Positions 26,450 to 33,347 of a stretch of DNA of 35,852 bases are shown here, piece by piece. This DNA comes from Deltaproteobacteria bacterium (lineage in GTDB: Bacteria > Myxococcota_A > UBA796 > UBA9615). The stretch's first letter is position 1, and each line of letters starts with the position of its first letter. The stretch lies in NCBI GenBank assembly GCA_023954745.1, contig JAGSHC010000035.1:1-35852 (forward strand), in the 5' to 3' direction. The position numbers and the translations under genes were made by a program. Under the pieces are notes generated by a model that did not search any database, had not been told where the DNA came from, and worked only from the letters and a program-made list of their open reading frames with translations.

Positions 26450-27256
26450 TTACTCCGCGGCGGCCGAGAAGGCCCGAATCCAGTCGACCTCCATGGTCAC
26501 TTCGTCGGGCGTCGAGGCGTCTGGGGGCAAGGGGTAGTTCCCGCCCACGGCGACGTTGAGGATCATGAAGAAGGGGTGGTCGTAGACCCAGGTTCCGAAC
26601 TGCGGAACCTCGTCCCGACTGAAGGTGTAGAAGAGCTCGTCGTCGAGGAACCACCAGATGCGGTCCGGGTCCCACACGACGTTGTAGATGTGGAAGTCGT
26701 CGGCGAGGGACCCGTCTGCCCTCACGGTGCCGCCGATCCCCTGGCCACCGGAGTATCCGGGGCCGTGCACGGTGCCGTTGAGGTCTGCTGGAGCCGACCC
26801 TCGCAGCTCGAGGATGTCGATCTCGCCGCAGTCGGGCCAGCCAGCGTCCTCGAAGTCGTTGCCCAGCATCCAGAACGCAGGCCAGATGCCCTTGCCGGCG
26901 GGCAGCTTGATGCGGGCGCCGATCCAGCCGTACTCGACCTCTTCGAGGCCTTCGGTCTTGATGCGGGCCGAGGTCCACTCGTTGCCCTCGTACTGCTCGC
27001 GCTTCGCGGTGATGAGCAGGCGTCCGTCGCCGGAGAGGCCGACGTTCTCGGGGCGGTCGGTGTAGTGCTGGAGTTCGTTGTTGCCCCACCCCCACCCGCC
27101 GATGTCGGCGGTCCAGCGGTCGGGGTTGGGGAAGGCTCCCTCGTCCCCATCGAAGTCTTCGGTCCAGAGCAGGTCCCACGGGCCGTCCGGGACGTCCGTG
27201 CGGCAACCAGCGAGGAGCAGGAGGGCTGCGAGGCCAGCGAAGGTGAGAGACTTCAT
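26450..27256 (-). CDS. GH16 endo-beta-1,3-glucanase (laminarinase-like) lipoprotein
   Basis: A 268-residue glucanase with lipobox LLAGC (Cys18). The catalytic motif GEIDILE at 144-150 gives nucleophile Glu145 and acid/base Glu150. The extra residue between Asp147 and Glu150 is the beta-bulge form found in laminarinases and kappa-carrageenases rather than in lichenases. NELQHYTDRPENV (from residue 60) and GKGIWPAFWML are typical laminarinase segments, and NVAVGGNYP marks the later glucan-binding strand. It should cut beta-1,3-glucan at the outer face of the cell or in the periplasm. A stable hairpin covers its ribosome site and is listed separately. Confidence 0.95.
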   Translation of the reverse strand: MKSLTFAGLAALLLLAGCRTDVPDGPWDLLWTEDFDGDEGAFPNPDRWTADIGGWGWGNNELQHYTDRPENVGLSGDGRLLITAKREQYEGNEWTSARIKTEGLEEVEYGWIGARIKLPAGKGIWPAFWMLGNDFEDAGWPDCGEIDILELRGSAPADLNGTVHGPGYSGGQGIGGTVRADGSLADDFHIYNVVWDPDRIWWFLDDELFYTFSRDEVPQFGTWVYDHPFFMILNVAVGGNYPLPPDASTPDEVTMEVDWIRAFSAAAE

Positions 27257-27263
27257 GGAGGGG

Positions 27264-27283
27264 CTCCTGGGTCTCCCCAGGAG
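27264..27283 (-). promoter_or_regulatory. GNRA-capped hairpin that hides the GH16 ribosome site
   Basis: On the minus strand the sequence reads as an eight-pair perfect stem, CTCCTGGG with CCCAGGAG, closed by the tetraloop GAGA, a GNRA loop. The 3' arm contains AGGAG, the only good Shine-Dalgarno for the GH16 gene, seven bases before its ATG. The folded form should therefore block initiation. It could act as a translational brake, or as an RNA processing or stability element inside the operon. There is no U tract, so it is not a simple terminator. Confidence 0.6.
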
Positions 27284-27302
27284 TGCTCAGCGCACCCCTG
27301 GG

Positions 27303-27329
27303 GACTCCCTGTTGGACGGGTCCAGAGTC
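27303..27329 (-). other. Nested hairpin just after the triple-domain lipoprotein stop
   Basis: Within 30 bases of the stop codon lies an outer stem GACTC/GAGTC (27303-27307 and 27325-27329) that encloses an inner stem TGGAC/GTCCA (27313-27317 and 27320-27324) with a two-base spacer. The two-base inner spacer is too tight for an ideal loop, so the outer inner pair may open. No T tract follows. It may protect the 3' end of the upstream lipoprotein message after processing. It stands next to the hairpin at 27264-27283. Confidence 0.4.
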
Positions 27330-27331
27330 GC

Positions 27332-29245
27332 CTAGGGCGCCATCTGGATGTCGTCGACGTAGAACGTGCCGGTGCCGCCGCTCGCTCCATCGACGCCGAA
27401 GTACGGGAAGATGGAGAGCTTGTCGTACGTGTTGCCGGCGGCAAACCCTTGCCCGTTCGGGAACGGGGCGGACAGGTCAAAGGTCACGGTCTGCCAGGTG
27501 CTGGCGGTTCCGGTGAAGGTGGCCTGCTTCTCGATGAAGATGCCAGCGTTGGTGCTGTCCTCCACCTTGAGCAGGAAGTCGATGTTCGAGACGGGCGACC
27601 AGACATCCACGGTCATCTCGAGGTCGGTGGCAGTCAGCGGGAGCGCGGCGATGGAGTCGAGGGCTCCTCCCGTCGAGATCGTCACTCCAGCCCACGTGGG
27701 GGACGAAGCCACCTTGTCGAGCTGGGCGACCATGTTGCTGGAGTCCGTCGGGTCCACGACCGCCGCGCCCGATGCGTCGCCGAAGCCCACGAAGGAGTAG
27801 GTGGTCGAGCTGTCGTCAAACGTGATCGGGACCCCCGTAGCCACGACCGCGGCCGGGCAGGCGGTGGAGTACATCGTGCCGAGGAACCAGACGTCATCGA
27901 CGTAGTAGGTCTTGTCGACTCCGCCCGCGTCGGCGCCGGAGGTGCCGAAGTTGGGGAAGATCGAGATGCGGTCGTAGGTGACCGTGGGATCGAACGTCCC
28001 GCCGGTCGCCGCCGAGTAGTCGATGGTCAGGGTCTCCCAGTTCGACGCCGCCGACACGGTGCCCTGAGCTTCAGCGTACTGGGCGCCATTGCCGCTGTTC
28101 TCGATCTTGATCATGAACGGAACCGCAGGGTCCGGTGACCAGACATCGATGCTCAGCTCGGTCTCTGTCGCCGTGAAGGGCATCACGGCCACGGTGTCGC
28201 CTGCGCAGGCGGACATCGTCACGCCGGCCCAGGTCTCAGCCGCTGCGCCCTTGCCGAGTTCGGCGACCATGTTGGTCGCGTCCGTGGGATCGACCACCGC
28301 CGAGCCTCCAGCGCCACCGAAGCCGGTGAAGGTCGGGGCCACGCCTTCGAAGTCGAAGACCACGGTGTCGCCGCCGCCAGCGCTGTCGTCGTCGTCACCC
28401 GCGCTGTCGTCGTCGTCACCCGCGCTGTCGTCGTCGTCACCAGCCGCCGGACAGTCCGTCGAGTACACCGTGCCGAGGAACCAGACGTCATCGACGTAGT
28501 AGTTCTTGTCGACCCCACCTGCGTCCGCGCCAGAGGTGCCGAAGTTGGGGAAGATGGAGATGCGGTCGTAGGTGACCGCGGGGTCGAACGTGCCGCCCGT
28601 CGCAGCCGAGTAGTCGACCGTCAAGGTCTCCCAGGCCGACGCTGCCGACACGGTGCCCTGCGCTTCGGCGAACTGGCTTCCGTCAGCGCTGTTCTCGATC
28701 TTCACCAGGAACGGCACCGCGGCATCTGGCGACCAGGCGTCGATGGAGAGCGAGGTCTCGGTGGCCGTAAACGGCATCACTGCGACGGTGTCTCCCTCGC
28801 AGGCCGACATCGTGACTCCGGCCCAGGTCTCCGCGGCTGCGCCCTTGCCGATCTCGGCGACCATGTTGGAGGAGTCGGTTGGGTCGACCACGGCCGATGC
28901 GCCGGCGCCACCGAATCCGGTGAAGGTCGGGGCGTCACCCTCGAAGTCGAAGATCACCGTGTCAGTCAGGGGCCCAGTGGCGTCGTCGTCGTCTCCGCCG
29001 GAGTCGTCGTCGTCACCCGTGGCGTCGTCGTCGTCGCCCGTCGCGTCGTCGTCGTCACCCGTGGCGTCATCGTCGTCGCCCGTCGCGTCATCGTCGTCGC
29101 CCGTCGCGTCGTCGTCGTCGTCGATGGCGGTGCCATCGTCGTCCGCGCCGTCACCGGGGCAGCCGACACCGAACACGCCGAACATCATCAACGCGACAAA
29201 CAGCCGCATCGTCATCTGAAGGCTCGAGGCCTGGGGAGTGCGCAT
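27332..29245 (-). CDS. Triple-domain putative glucan-binding surface lipoprotein
   Basis: A 637-residue lipoprotein. The ATG at 29245 has AGGAG six bases upstream; other in-frame ATGs lack a site. The signal ends in FGVGC (Cys29). Residues about 41-93 are an acidic linker of DDDDATG units. Three homologous beta-sandwich-like domains follow (about 95-265, 293-463 and 472-637), the first two nearly identical and joined by a second linker of three DDDDSAG units. Each has the outline VVDPTDSSNMVAELGKG, WAGVT, WETLTVDYS, YDRISIFPNFG and YYVDDVWF. This outline resembles non-catalytic domains found next to GH16 enzymes in marine glucan-degrading loci. It is probably the main capture protein for polymer at the cell surface. 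Binding is inferred, not shown. Confidence 0.82.
   Translation of the reverse strand: MRTPQASSLQMTMRLFVALMMFGVFGVGCPGDGADDDGTAIDDDDDATGDDDDATGDDDDATGDDDDATGDDDDATGDDDDSGGDDDDATGPLTDTVIFDFEGDAPTFTGFGGAGASAVVDPTDSSNMVAEIGKGAAAETWAGVTMSACEGDTVAVMPFTATETSLSIDAWSPDAAVPFLVKIENSADGSQFAEAQGTVSAASAWETLTVDYSAATGGTFDPAVTYDRISIFPNFGTSGADAGGVDKNYYVDDVWFLGTVYSTDCPAAGDDDDSAGDDDDSAGDDDDSAGGGDTVVFDFEGVAPTFTGFGGAGGSAVVDPTDATNMVAELGKGAAAETWAGVTMSACAGDTVAVMPFTATETELSIDVWSPDPAVPFMIKIENSGNGAQYAEAQGTVSAASNWETLTIDYSAATGGTFDPTVTYDRISIFPNFGTSGADAGGVDKTYYVDDVWFLGTMYSTACPAAVVATGVPITFDDSSTTYSFVGFGDASGAAVVDPTDSSNMVAQLDKVASSPTWAGVTISTGGALDSIAALPLTATDLEMTVDVWSPVSNIDFLLKVEDSTNAGIFIEKQATFTGTASTWQTVTFDLSAPFPNGQGFAAGNTYDKLSIFPYFGVDGASGGTGTFYVDDIQMAP
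27857..28963 (-). repeat. Tandem domain duplication inside the lipoprotein gene
   Basis: Two copies of about 513 bases (28451-28963 and 27857-28369) encode domains 1 and 2 of the lipoprotein. They are nearly identical in protein and very similar in DNA; for example, both contain GAGGTGCCGAAGTTGGGGAA in the same place. Differences are mostly at third codon positions. The third domain (27332 to about 27830) is clearly related but much more diverged. This points to an older duplication followed by a recent one or by gene conversion. Confidence 0.85.
28380..28442 (-). repeat. Three 21-base units encoding DDDDSAG
   Basis: Three direct repeats of a 21-base unit, identical except at the last bases, encode three DDDDSAG linker units between domains 1 and 2 of the lipoprotein. 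Such exact repetition is prone to length change by slippage or recombination. Confidence 0.85.
28970..29122 (-). repeat. GDDDDATG linker repeats next to the lipid anchor
   Basis: About seven imperfect 21-base units encode DDDDATG or DDDDSGG directly after the lipobox region of the lipoprotein. The coding strand alternates GAC runs with GCGACG or GCCACG. The same linker style occurs in the amylase, in the small lipoprotein at 16413-17087 and at the right end of the window. Confidence 0.85.
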
Positions 29246-29259
29246 GGAAATCTCCTGGG

Positions 29260-30516
29260 TCATGCGCCGCCGGGCAGTGCCACAGCGGGGTGGTTGAAGT
29301 GGGGACGCGAGTCGGGACGACCTGCGAAGAGGGAAGGGTCGGCGAGGCATGCTTCGAGGACCTGGGTGGCGGCTCCGGTGACGACCGCGGCTTCCTTCAG
29401 CTCAGAGACCACGACCTCCGTCGCTGCAAAGGAGCGGCCCAGCGTGCGCTGGGCGAGGGTCTTCTCCATGGGACGCAGCAGAAGGTCGTCCGCGAGCACG
29501 GGAAGGCTGCCCCCGAGCACGACGCGGGCGGGGTTGAGCAGGTTGACGAGGTTGGCGACCGCCGTGCCCAGGTAGGCGCCCGCCTCCGCGAGCACCTCGC
29601 GGGCCACGGCGTCGTCCGCGCGGGCGGCCATGGCGATGGCCGCGGGCGTCGGCTCCACTCGCGCCAGGACCGACGGCGAGTCGTCGTCCAGGCGCGCCCG
29701 CACCTCCCGGGTGAGAGAACCCGAGCCGATCATCGCCTCGAGACAACCATTGAGACCACAGCGGCACTTCGGCCCCCGAGGATCGATGGCGGTGTGCCCG
29801 ATCTCGCCTGCGATGCCTGCGGAGCCGCGAAAGAGCCGGCCGTCGATGACCAGACCCGCGCCGACCCCCGTGGCCACCTTGATGTAGGCCATGTCGCCGC
29901 TGCGCTGGCCCGCCCCCCACCAGTACTCAGCCAGAGCACCGACGTTGGCGTCGTTGTCGATCCACACCGGCAGTCCCGAGAAGCCGCGGACCCGCGAGAG
30001 CACCGGAACTCCCTCCCAGGCCGGGAGGATGCGCGCCGAGAGCTCGTCGGGGTTCTTGGGGTCGAGGGGCGAGGGAACCGAGAGGCCCACCCCCACCACG
30101 ATGCGGTCCATCTTGAAGGCGGAGGCCATCGACGCGGACAGCAGGCGGTCCACGAGGTCGAGGGTGCCGTGGGGGTCCTCCTCGACGGGGTACGCCATCC
30201 GGTCGGAGCGGAGGAGCTTGCCCGCGGCGTCCATGAGCGCGATGCGGACGTGTGACGCGCCGAGGTCGACTCCAAGGAAGGCGAAGCGGTCCGTAGCGAA
30301 GCGCAACACCACGGGGGGCCGGCCTCCCTTCGAGCGCGCCACATGGGAGATGACGATCAGCCCCTGGTCCAGGAGGTCCTGGACGATGCTCCCCACCGTG
30401 GATGGAGCAAGGCCGATCTTGCGCGACAGCGAGGCCCGGGACACCTCGCCGGCCTCCCAGATCGTGCGCAGGACCTTCGTCCGATTGTCTTCGCGGGTTC
30501 CGCCATCCTGACTCAT
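29260..30516 (-). CDS. ROK-family transcriptional repressor
   Basis: A 418-residue regulator. I chose the ATG at 30516; translation further upstream would run through the AT-rich promoter island. Residues about 10-75 form a MarR-like winged helix (VSRASLSRKIGLAPSTVGSIVQDLLDQGLI). Residues about 80-400 are a ROK sugar-kinase-like domain with FLGVDLGASHVRIALMD as phosphate-binding motif, WIDNDANVGALAE, GEIGHTA, and the zinc motif CRCGLNGCLEA. The zinc motif and helix-turn-helix indicate a repressor of the NagC/Mlc/XylR type rather than a simple kinase. It is first gene of the glucan operon and diverges from the GH17 gene, so it probably controls both directions and senses glucose or a laminari-oligosaccharide. 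Confidence 0.93.
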   Translation of the reverse strand: MSQDGGTREDNRTKVLRTIWEAGEVSRASLSRKIGLAPSTVGSIVQDLLDQGLIVISHVARSKGGRPPVVLRFATDRFAFLGVDLGASHVRIALMDAAGKLLRSDRMAYPVEEDPHGTLDLVDRLLSASMASAFKMDRIVVGVGLSVPSPLDPKNPDELSARILPAWEGVPVLSRVRGFSGLPVWIDNDANVGALAEYWWGAGQRSGDMAYIKVATGVGAGLVIDGRLFRGSAGIAGEIGHTAIDPRGPKCRCGLNGCLEAMIGSGSLTREVRARLDDDSPSVLARVEPTPAAIAMAARADDAVAREVLAEAGAYLGTAVANLVNLLNPARVVLGGSLPVLADDLLLRPMEKTLAQRTLGRSFAATEVVVSELKEAAVVTGAATQVLEACLADPSLFAGRPDSRPHFNHPAVALPGGA

Positions 30517-30523
30517 GGGAGGT

Positions 30524-30553
30524 ACTTTATTCTTCGGTCGAAGAAAAAAGCAA
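30524..30553 (-). promoter_or_regulatory. Putative promoter and first operator of the ROK-glucan operon
   Basis: On the minus strand TTGCTT (30548-30553) and TAAAGT (30524-30529) could serve as -35 and -10 boxes with an 18-base spacer. The spacer is filled by a palindrome: perfect arms TTCTTCG and CGAAGAA around GT (30530-30545), extended by TTT/AAA outside one mismatched pair to 30526-30549. The -10 box ends seven bases before the ROK ATG, and no Shine-Dalgarno is present, so the transcript may be leaderless. A repressor on this palindrome would shut its own promoter. TTCG..CGAA cores are usual for ROK regulators such as Mlc and NagC. Confidence 0.6.
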
Positions 30554-30562
30554 AGGGAAAAG

Positions 30563-30575
30563 TTCGATAGTCGAA
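30563..30575. promoter_or_regulatory. Second TTCGA..TCGAA palindrome, probable ROK operator
   Basis: Perfect arms TTCGA and TCGAA flank TAG. The centre lies about 31.5 bases from that of the first palindrome, three helical turns, so both sites face the same side of the DNA and could hold two interacting dimers. It lies on the GH17 side of the divergent gap, 77 bases before that gene's start. No convincing -35 and -10 pair for the GH17 direction is visible, although TTAATA follows at 30576-30581. The stretch from about 30524 to 30590 is strikingly AT-rich for this genome. Confidence 0.6.
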
Positions 30576-30651
30576 TTAATAGGTACTGTGGCCTCAGGAG
30601 CGAGGACGTTCCGGGTCTCGACGACACCCATTCCAGCCGCTCGGAGGCGCC

Positions 30652-31680
30652 ATGAAACGTGCACTGATCGCCATCGCCTTTGGACTCCTGCTGGTCGGGT
30701 GCGGCGCGACATCACCCCCGGAGTCTTCTCCGGAGACCACCTCCGAGAGCGGCCCTTCGGAGGCGAAACCGCCCACCGGGTCTGAGACGCGTCGGGCTTT
30801 CGCCCCCGTGCGGGATGGTGCTCCGGTGATCGCCGGGATCTCGTACGGGCCATTCCGCGCAGGGCAGAAGCCCGGCGGGCCCGACCCCACGCCCGAGCAG
30901 ATCCTCGAGGACCTGCGCATCCTCGCGCCCCGCTGGGGGATGATCCGCCTCTACAGCAGCCGCGGGCCGGCAGAGATCATCCTGCGCACCATCCGGGACG
31001 AGAAGCTGCCCATCGCCGTCATGGTCGGGGCCTGGATCGCGCCGGACGACGCGAAGGCAAACGCCCTCGAGGTCGTCGAGGCCATTCGGCTCGCCAACGC
31101 CTACCCCGAGCAGGTCCTCGCGGTGAGCGTCGGCAACGAGAGCCAGGTGGAGTGGTCGGGCCACCGCTCCAAGCGCGATCTGCTCATCGCGCACATCAAG
31201 ACGGCGCGGGCGGGCGTGAAGCAGCCCGTCACCACCGCCGACGACTACAACTTCTGGAACAAGCCCGCCAGCCACGCCGTGGCCGACGAAGTCGACTTCC
31301 TGCTCCTGCACGCGTATGCCATGTGGAACCAGCAGACGCTCGCGAATGCGGTCGCCTGGACGGAGACCACCATCGCCTCCATCAAGAAGGAGCACCCCGA
31401 CCTCCCCATCGTCATGGGCGAGACGGGCTGGGCCACTGAGCTCAACCCCGAAGGCGACGAGGTGAACTACATCAAGGCGCCGGCCGGAGAAGCCGAACAG
31501 AAGCAGTTCTTCACCGAGTGGACCGCCTGGGCCGCCAAGGTGAAGCAGCCCTACTTCTACTTCGAGGCGTTCGACGAGCCCTGGAAGGGCAGCGACAACC
31601 CCCGTGAAGTCGAGAAGCACTGGGGCCTCTACAACGAAGACCGCACGCCGAAGATGGTGCTGAAGGAGGTGGTGCCGTGA
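30652..31680 (+). CDS. GH17-like beta-1,3-glucanase lipoprotein
   Basis: A 342-residue lipoprotein with lipobox LLVGC (Cys17), a Ser/Pro/Glu-rich linker (about 18-55) and a compact TIM barrel (about 58-340). The opening GISYGPFRAGQ and MIRLYSS match the first strands of GH17. SVGNES holds the likely acid/base Glu163 and IVMGETGWAT holds the likely nucleophile Glu257. YFYFEAFDEPWKG and EKHWGLYNED are typical end motifs of the family. GH17 enzymes cut or transfer beta-1,3-glucan chains. A GGAGG site precedes the ATG. It heads a two-gene operon with the symporter, divergent from the ROK gene. Confidence 0.9.
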   Translation: MKRALIAIAFGLLLVGCGATSPPESSPETTSESGPSEAKPPTGSETRRAFAPVRDGAPVIAGISYGPFRAGQKPGGPDPTPEQILEDLRILAPRWGMIRLYSSRGPAEIILRTIRDEKLPIAVMVGAWIAPDDAKANALEVVEAIRLANAYPEQVLAVSVGNESQVEWSGHRSKRDLLIAHIKTARAGVKQPVTTADDYNFWNKPASHAVADEVDFLLLHAYAMWNQQTLANAVAWTETTIASIKKEHPDLPIVMGETGWATELNPEGDEVNYIKAPAGEAEQKQFFTEWTAWAAKVKQPYFYFEAFDEPWKGSDNPREVEKHWGLYNEDRTPKMVLKEVVP

Positions 31681-33242
31681 GCGAGCAACCGAAGCCCGGC
31701 CCGCCCCAGGACCCCTTCGGGAAGCCAGCCTCCCCCGAGGCTGCCGGCCTCTTCGCCAACGCGCTGGCGGCCTGGCACCTGCGCTTCGGCGCCGACAACG
31801 ACACCAGGCCCGAGGACCGCGTGGGCTTCCTGCGCATGGTGATCTACGGCATCGGCGCCTTCGTGAACAACACGCTCGCGGCGGCCATCGGCGGAATGCT
31901 CATCGTGCTCAACCTGGGACTCGGCATGGACCCGGCGTTGGTGGGCCTGCTCGGCGCCCTGCCCCGGCTGACCGACGCCATCACCGACCCCCTGATGGGC
32001 TACATCAGCGACCACACGAAGTCTCGATGGGGACGCCGCCGTCCCTACATCTTCGCTGGCGCAATCGCGGCGGGCCTCATCTACATGGTCCTGTGGTGGC
32101 TGCCGCTCGGACAGTCCGAGACCTTCTACTTCGTCTGGTTCCTCGTCGGCTCGATCCTCTTCTATCTCGCCTACACCATCTTCGCGACGCCCTGGGTCGC
32201 CATGGGCTACGAGCTCACGCCCGACTACAACGAGCGCACGCGGCTCATGGGCACCCAGAACTTCATCGGACAGCTCGCCTACGTGGTGTCGCCCTGGTTC
32301 CTCTGGTTCATGACCAACAAGGACTGGTTCCCGGACCAGGTGGAAGGCGCCCGCTGGCTCGCCATCATCATCGGCGTCGTGGTCATCGGCCTGGGCATCC
32401 TGCCCGCCATCTTCCTGCGGGAGCGCTTCGCCGAAGCAGCCGTCGACGACAACCCCGAGCCCGACGAGCCGTCGCGAGGCTTGGTCCACAGCCTCAAGGA
32501 CTTCGGCCAGGGCTTGAAGATCACCCTGTCCTCGACCTCGTTCCTGAAGCTCGGAGCCGCCACTTTCCTGGTGTTCAACGGCTTCATCCTCATCAGCTCG
32601 TTCCAGTTCTACGTCATCATCTACTACGTCTTCGGTGGCGATCAGGAGCTCGGCTCGGAGTGGGCCGGCTACTCCGGCACCGTCGGTGCCGTCTCGACCT
32701 TCATCGTGATCACGCTCATCACGTGGCTCGGCACCAAGGTCGGCAAGCGGCGGGCCTTCTTCGGAGCCATCGGCGTGTCCATGGTCGGATATGCGCTCAA
32801 GTGGTTCTGTTACAACCCCGAGATCCCCTGGCTTCTCCTGGTCCCCGCACCGCTGATGGCGTTCGGCCTCGGGGGGCTCTTCACCTTGATGGGCTCGATG
32901 ATCGCCGACGTGGTCGACGAGGATGAGCTGATCACCCAGGAACGCCGCGAAGGCATGTTCGGCTCCATCTTCTGGTGGGTCGTGAAGCTCGGAATGGCGG
33001 CGGCCCTCGCGGGTGGCGGGTACCTCCTCAATGCCACGGGCTTCGACGTCGAGCTCGGCGGCAACCAGGCAGCGAACACCATCTTCTGGATGCGCGTGTG
33101 TGATGCCTTCGTGCCCGTCGTCACCTCGGCCTTGGCCATCTGGGCGGTGTGGAGCTACCCCATCACCGAAGAGACAGCCAACGCCACCCGCTTGGAGCTC
33201 GAGCGCCGGCGCGGAACCGAGGCGGCCCCCGCGGCTTCCTGA
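31677..33242 (+). CDS. GPH-type sugar:cation symporter (MFS)
   Basis: A 521-residue transporter with about twelve membrane helices. It begins at a GTG overlapping the upstream stop (GTGA), with AGGAGG seven bases before it. The loop 2-3 signature TDPLMGYISDHTKSRWGRRR is diagnostic for the glycoside-pentoside-hexuronide and SLC45/sucrose-transporter relatives. A second charged loop (TWLGTKVGKRRAFF) sits in the C-terminal half. It is longer than MelB because of an extended N-terminus (about 40 residues) and a central cytoplasmic loop. It probably imports glucose, laminaribiose or a similar product of the GH17 enzyme, coupled to protons or sodium. Confidence 0.9.
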   Translation: MSEQPKPGPPQDPFGKPASPEAAGLFANALAAWHLRFGADNDTRPEDRVGFLRMVIYGIGAFVNNTLAAAIGGMLIVLNLGLGMDPALVGLLGALPRLTDAITDPLMGYISDHTKSRWGRRRPYIFAGAIAAGLIYMVLWWLPLGQSETFYFVWFLVGSILFYLAYTIFATPWVAMGYELTPDYNERTRLMGTQNFIGQLAYVVSPWFLWFMTNKDWFPDQVEGARWLAIIIGVVVIGLGILPAIFLRERFAEAAVDDNPEPDEPSRGLVHSLKDFGQGLKITLSSTSFLKLGAATFLVFNGFILISSFQFYVIIYYVFGGDQELGSEWAGYSGTVGAVSTFIVITLITWLGTKVGKRRAFFGAIGVSMVGYALKWFCYNPEIPWLLLVPAPLMAFGLGGLFTLMGSMIADVVDEDELITQERREGMFGSIFWWVVKLGMAAALAGGGYLLNATGFDVELGGNQAANTIFWMRVCDAFVPVVTSALAIWAVWSYPITEETANATRLELERRRGTEAAPAAS

Positions 33243-33290
33243 CCCGGCTCCCCCCTCCTCCACGGTCTGACGCCATGACACCGACTCGCC

Positions 33291-33313
33291 CGGATCCCCC
33301 GGGACGGGGTCCG
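33291..33313 (+). terminator. Possible hairpin between the symporter and the large secreted gene
   Basis: The 105-base gap contains CGGATCCCC and GGGGTCCG, which pair with one bulged T around a six-base loop. The stem is GC-rich, but there is no T tract after it, so a terminator role is weak. The rest of the gap shows only the AAGGAGG ribosome site of the next gene. Confidence 0.25.
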
Positions 33314-33347
33314 GTAGGTTTCGCGCGCCGAACCCAAGGAGGACTCC

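Noticed and set aside
28380-28442. CRISPR-like short direct repeats
   Set aside because: The 21-base units are contiguous, stay in frame and encode DDDDSAG linkers. There are no spacers and no cas genes.
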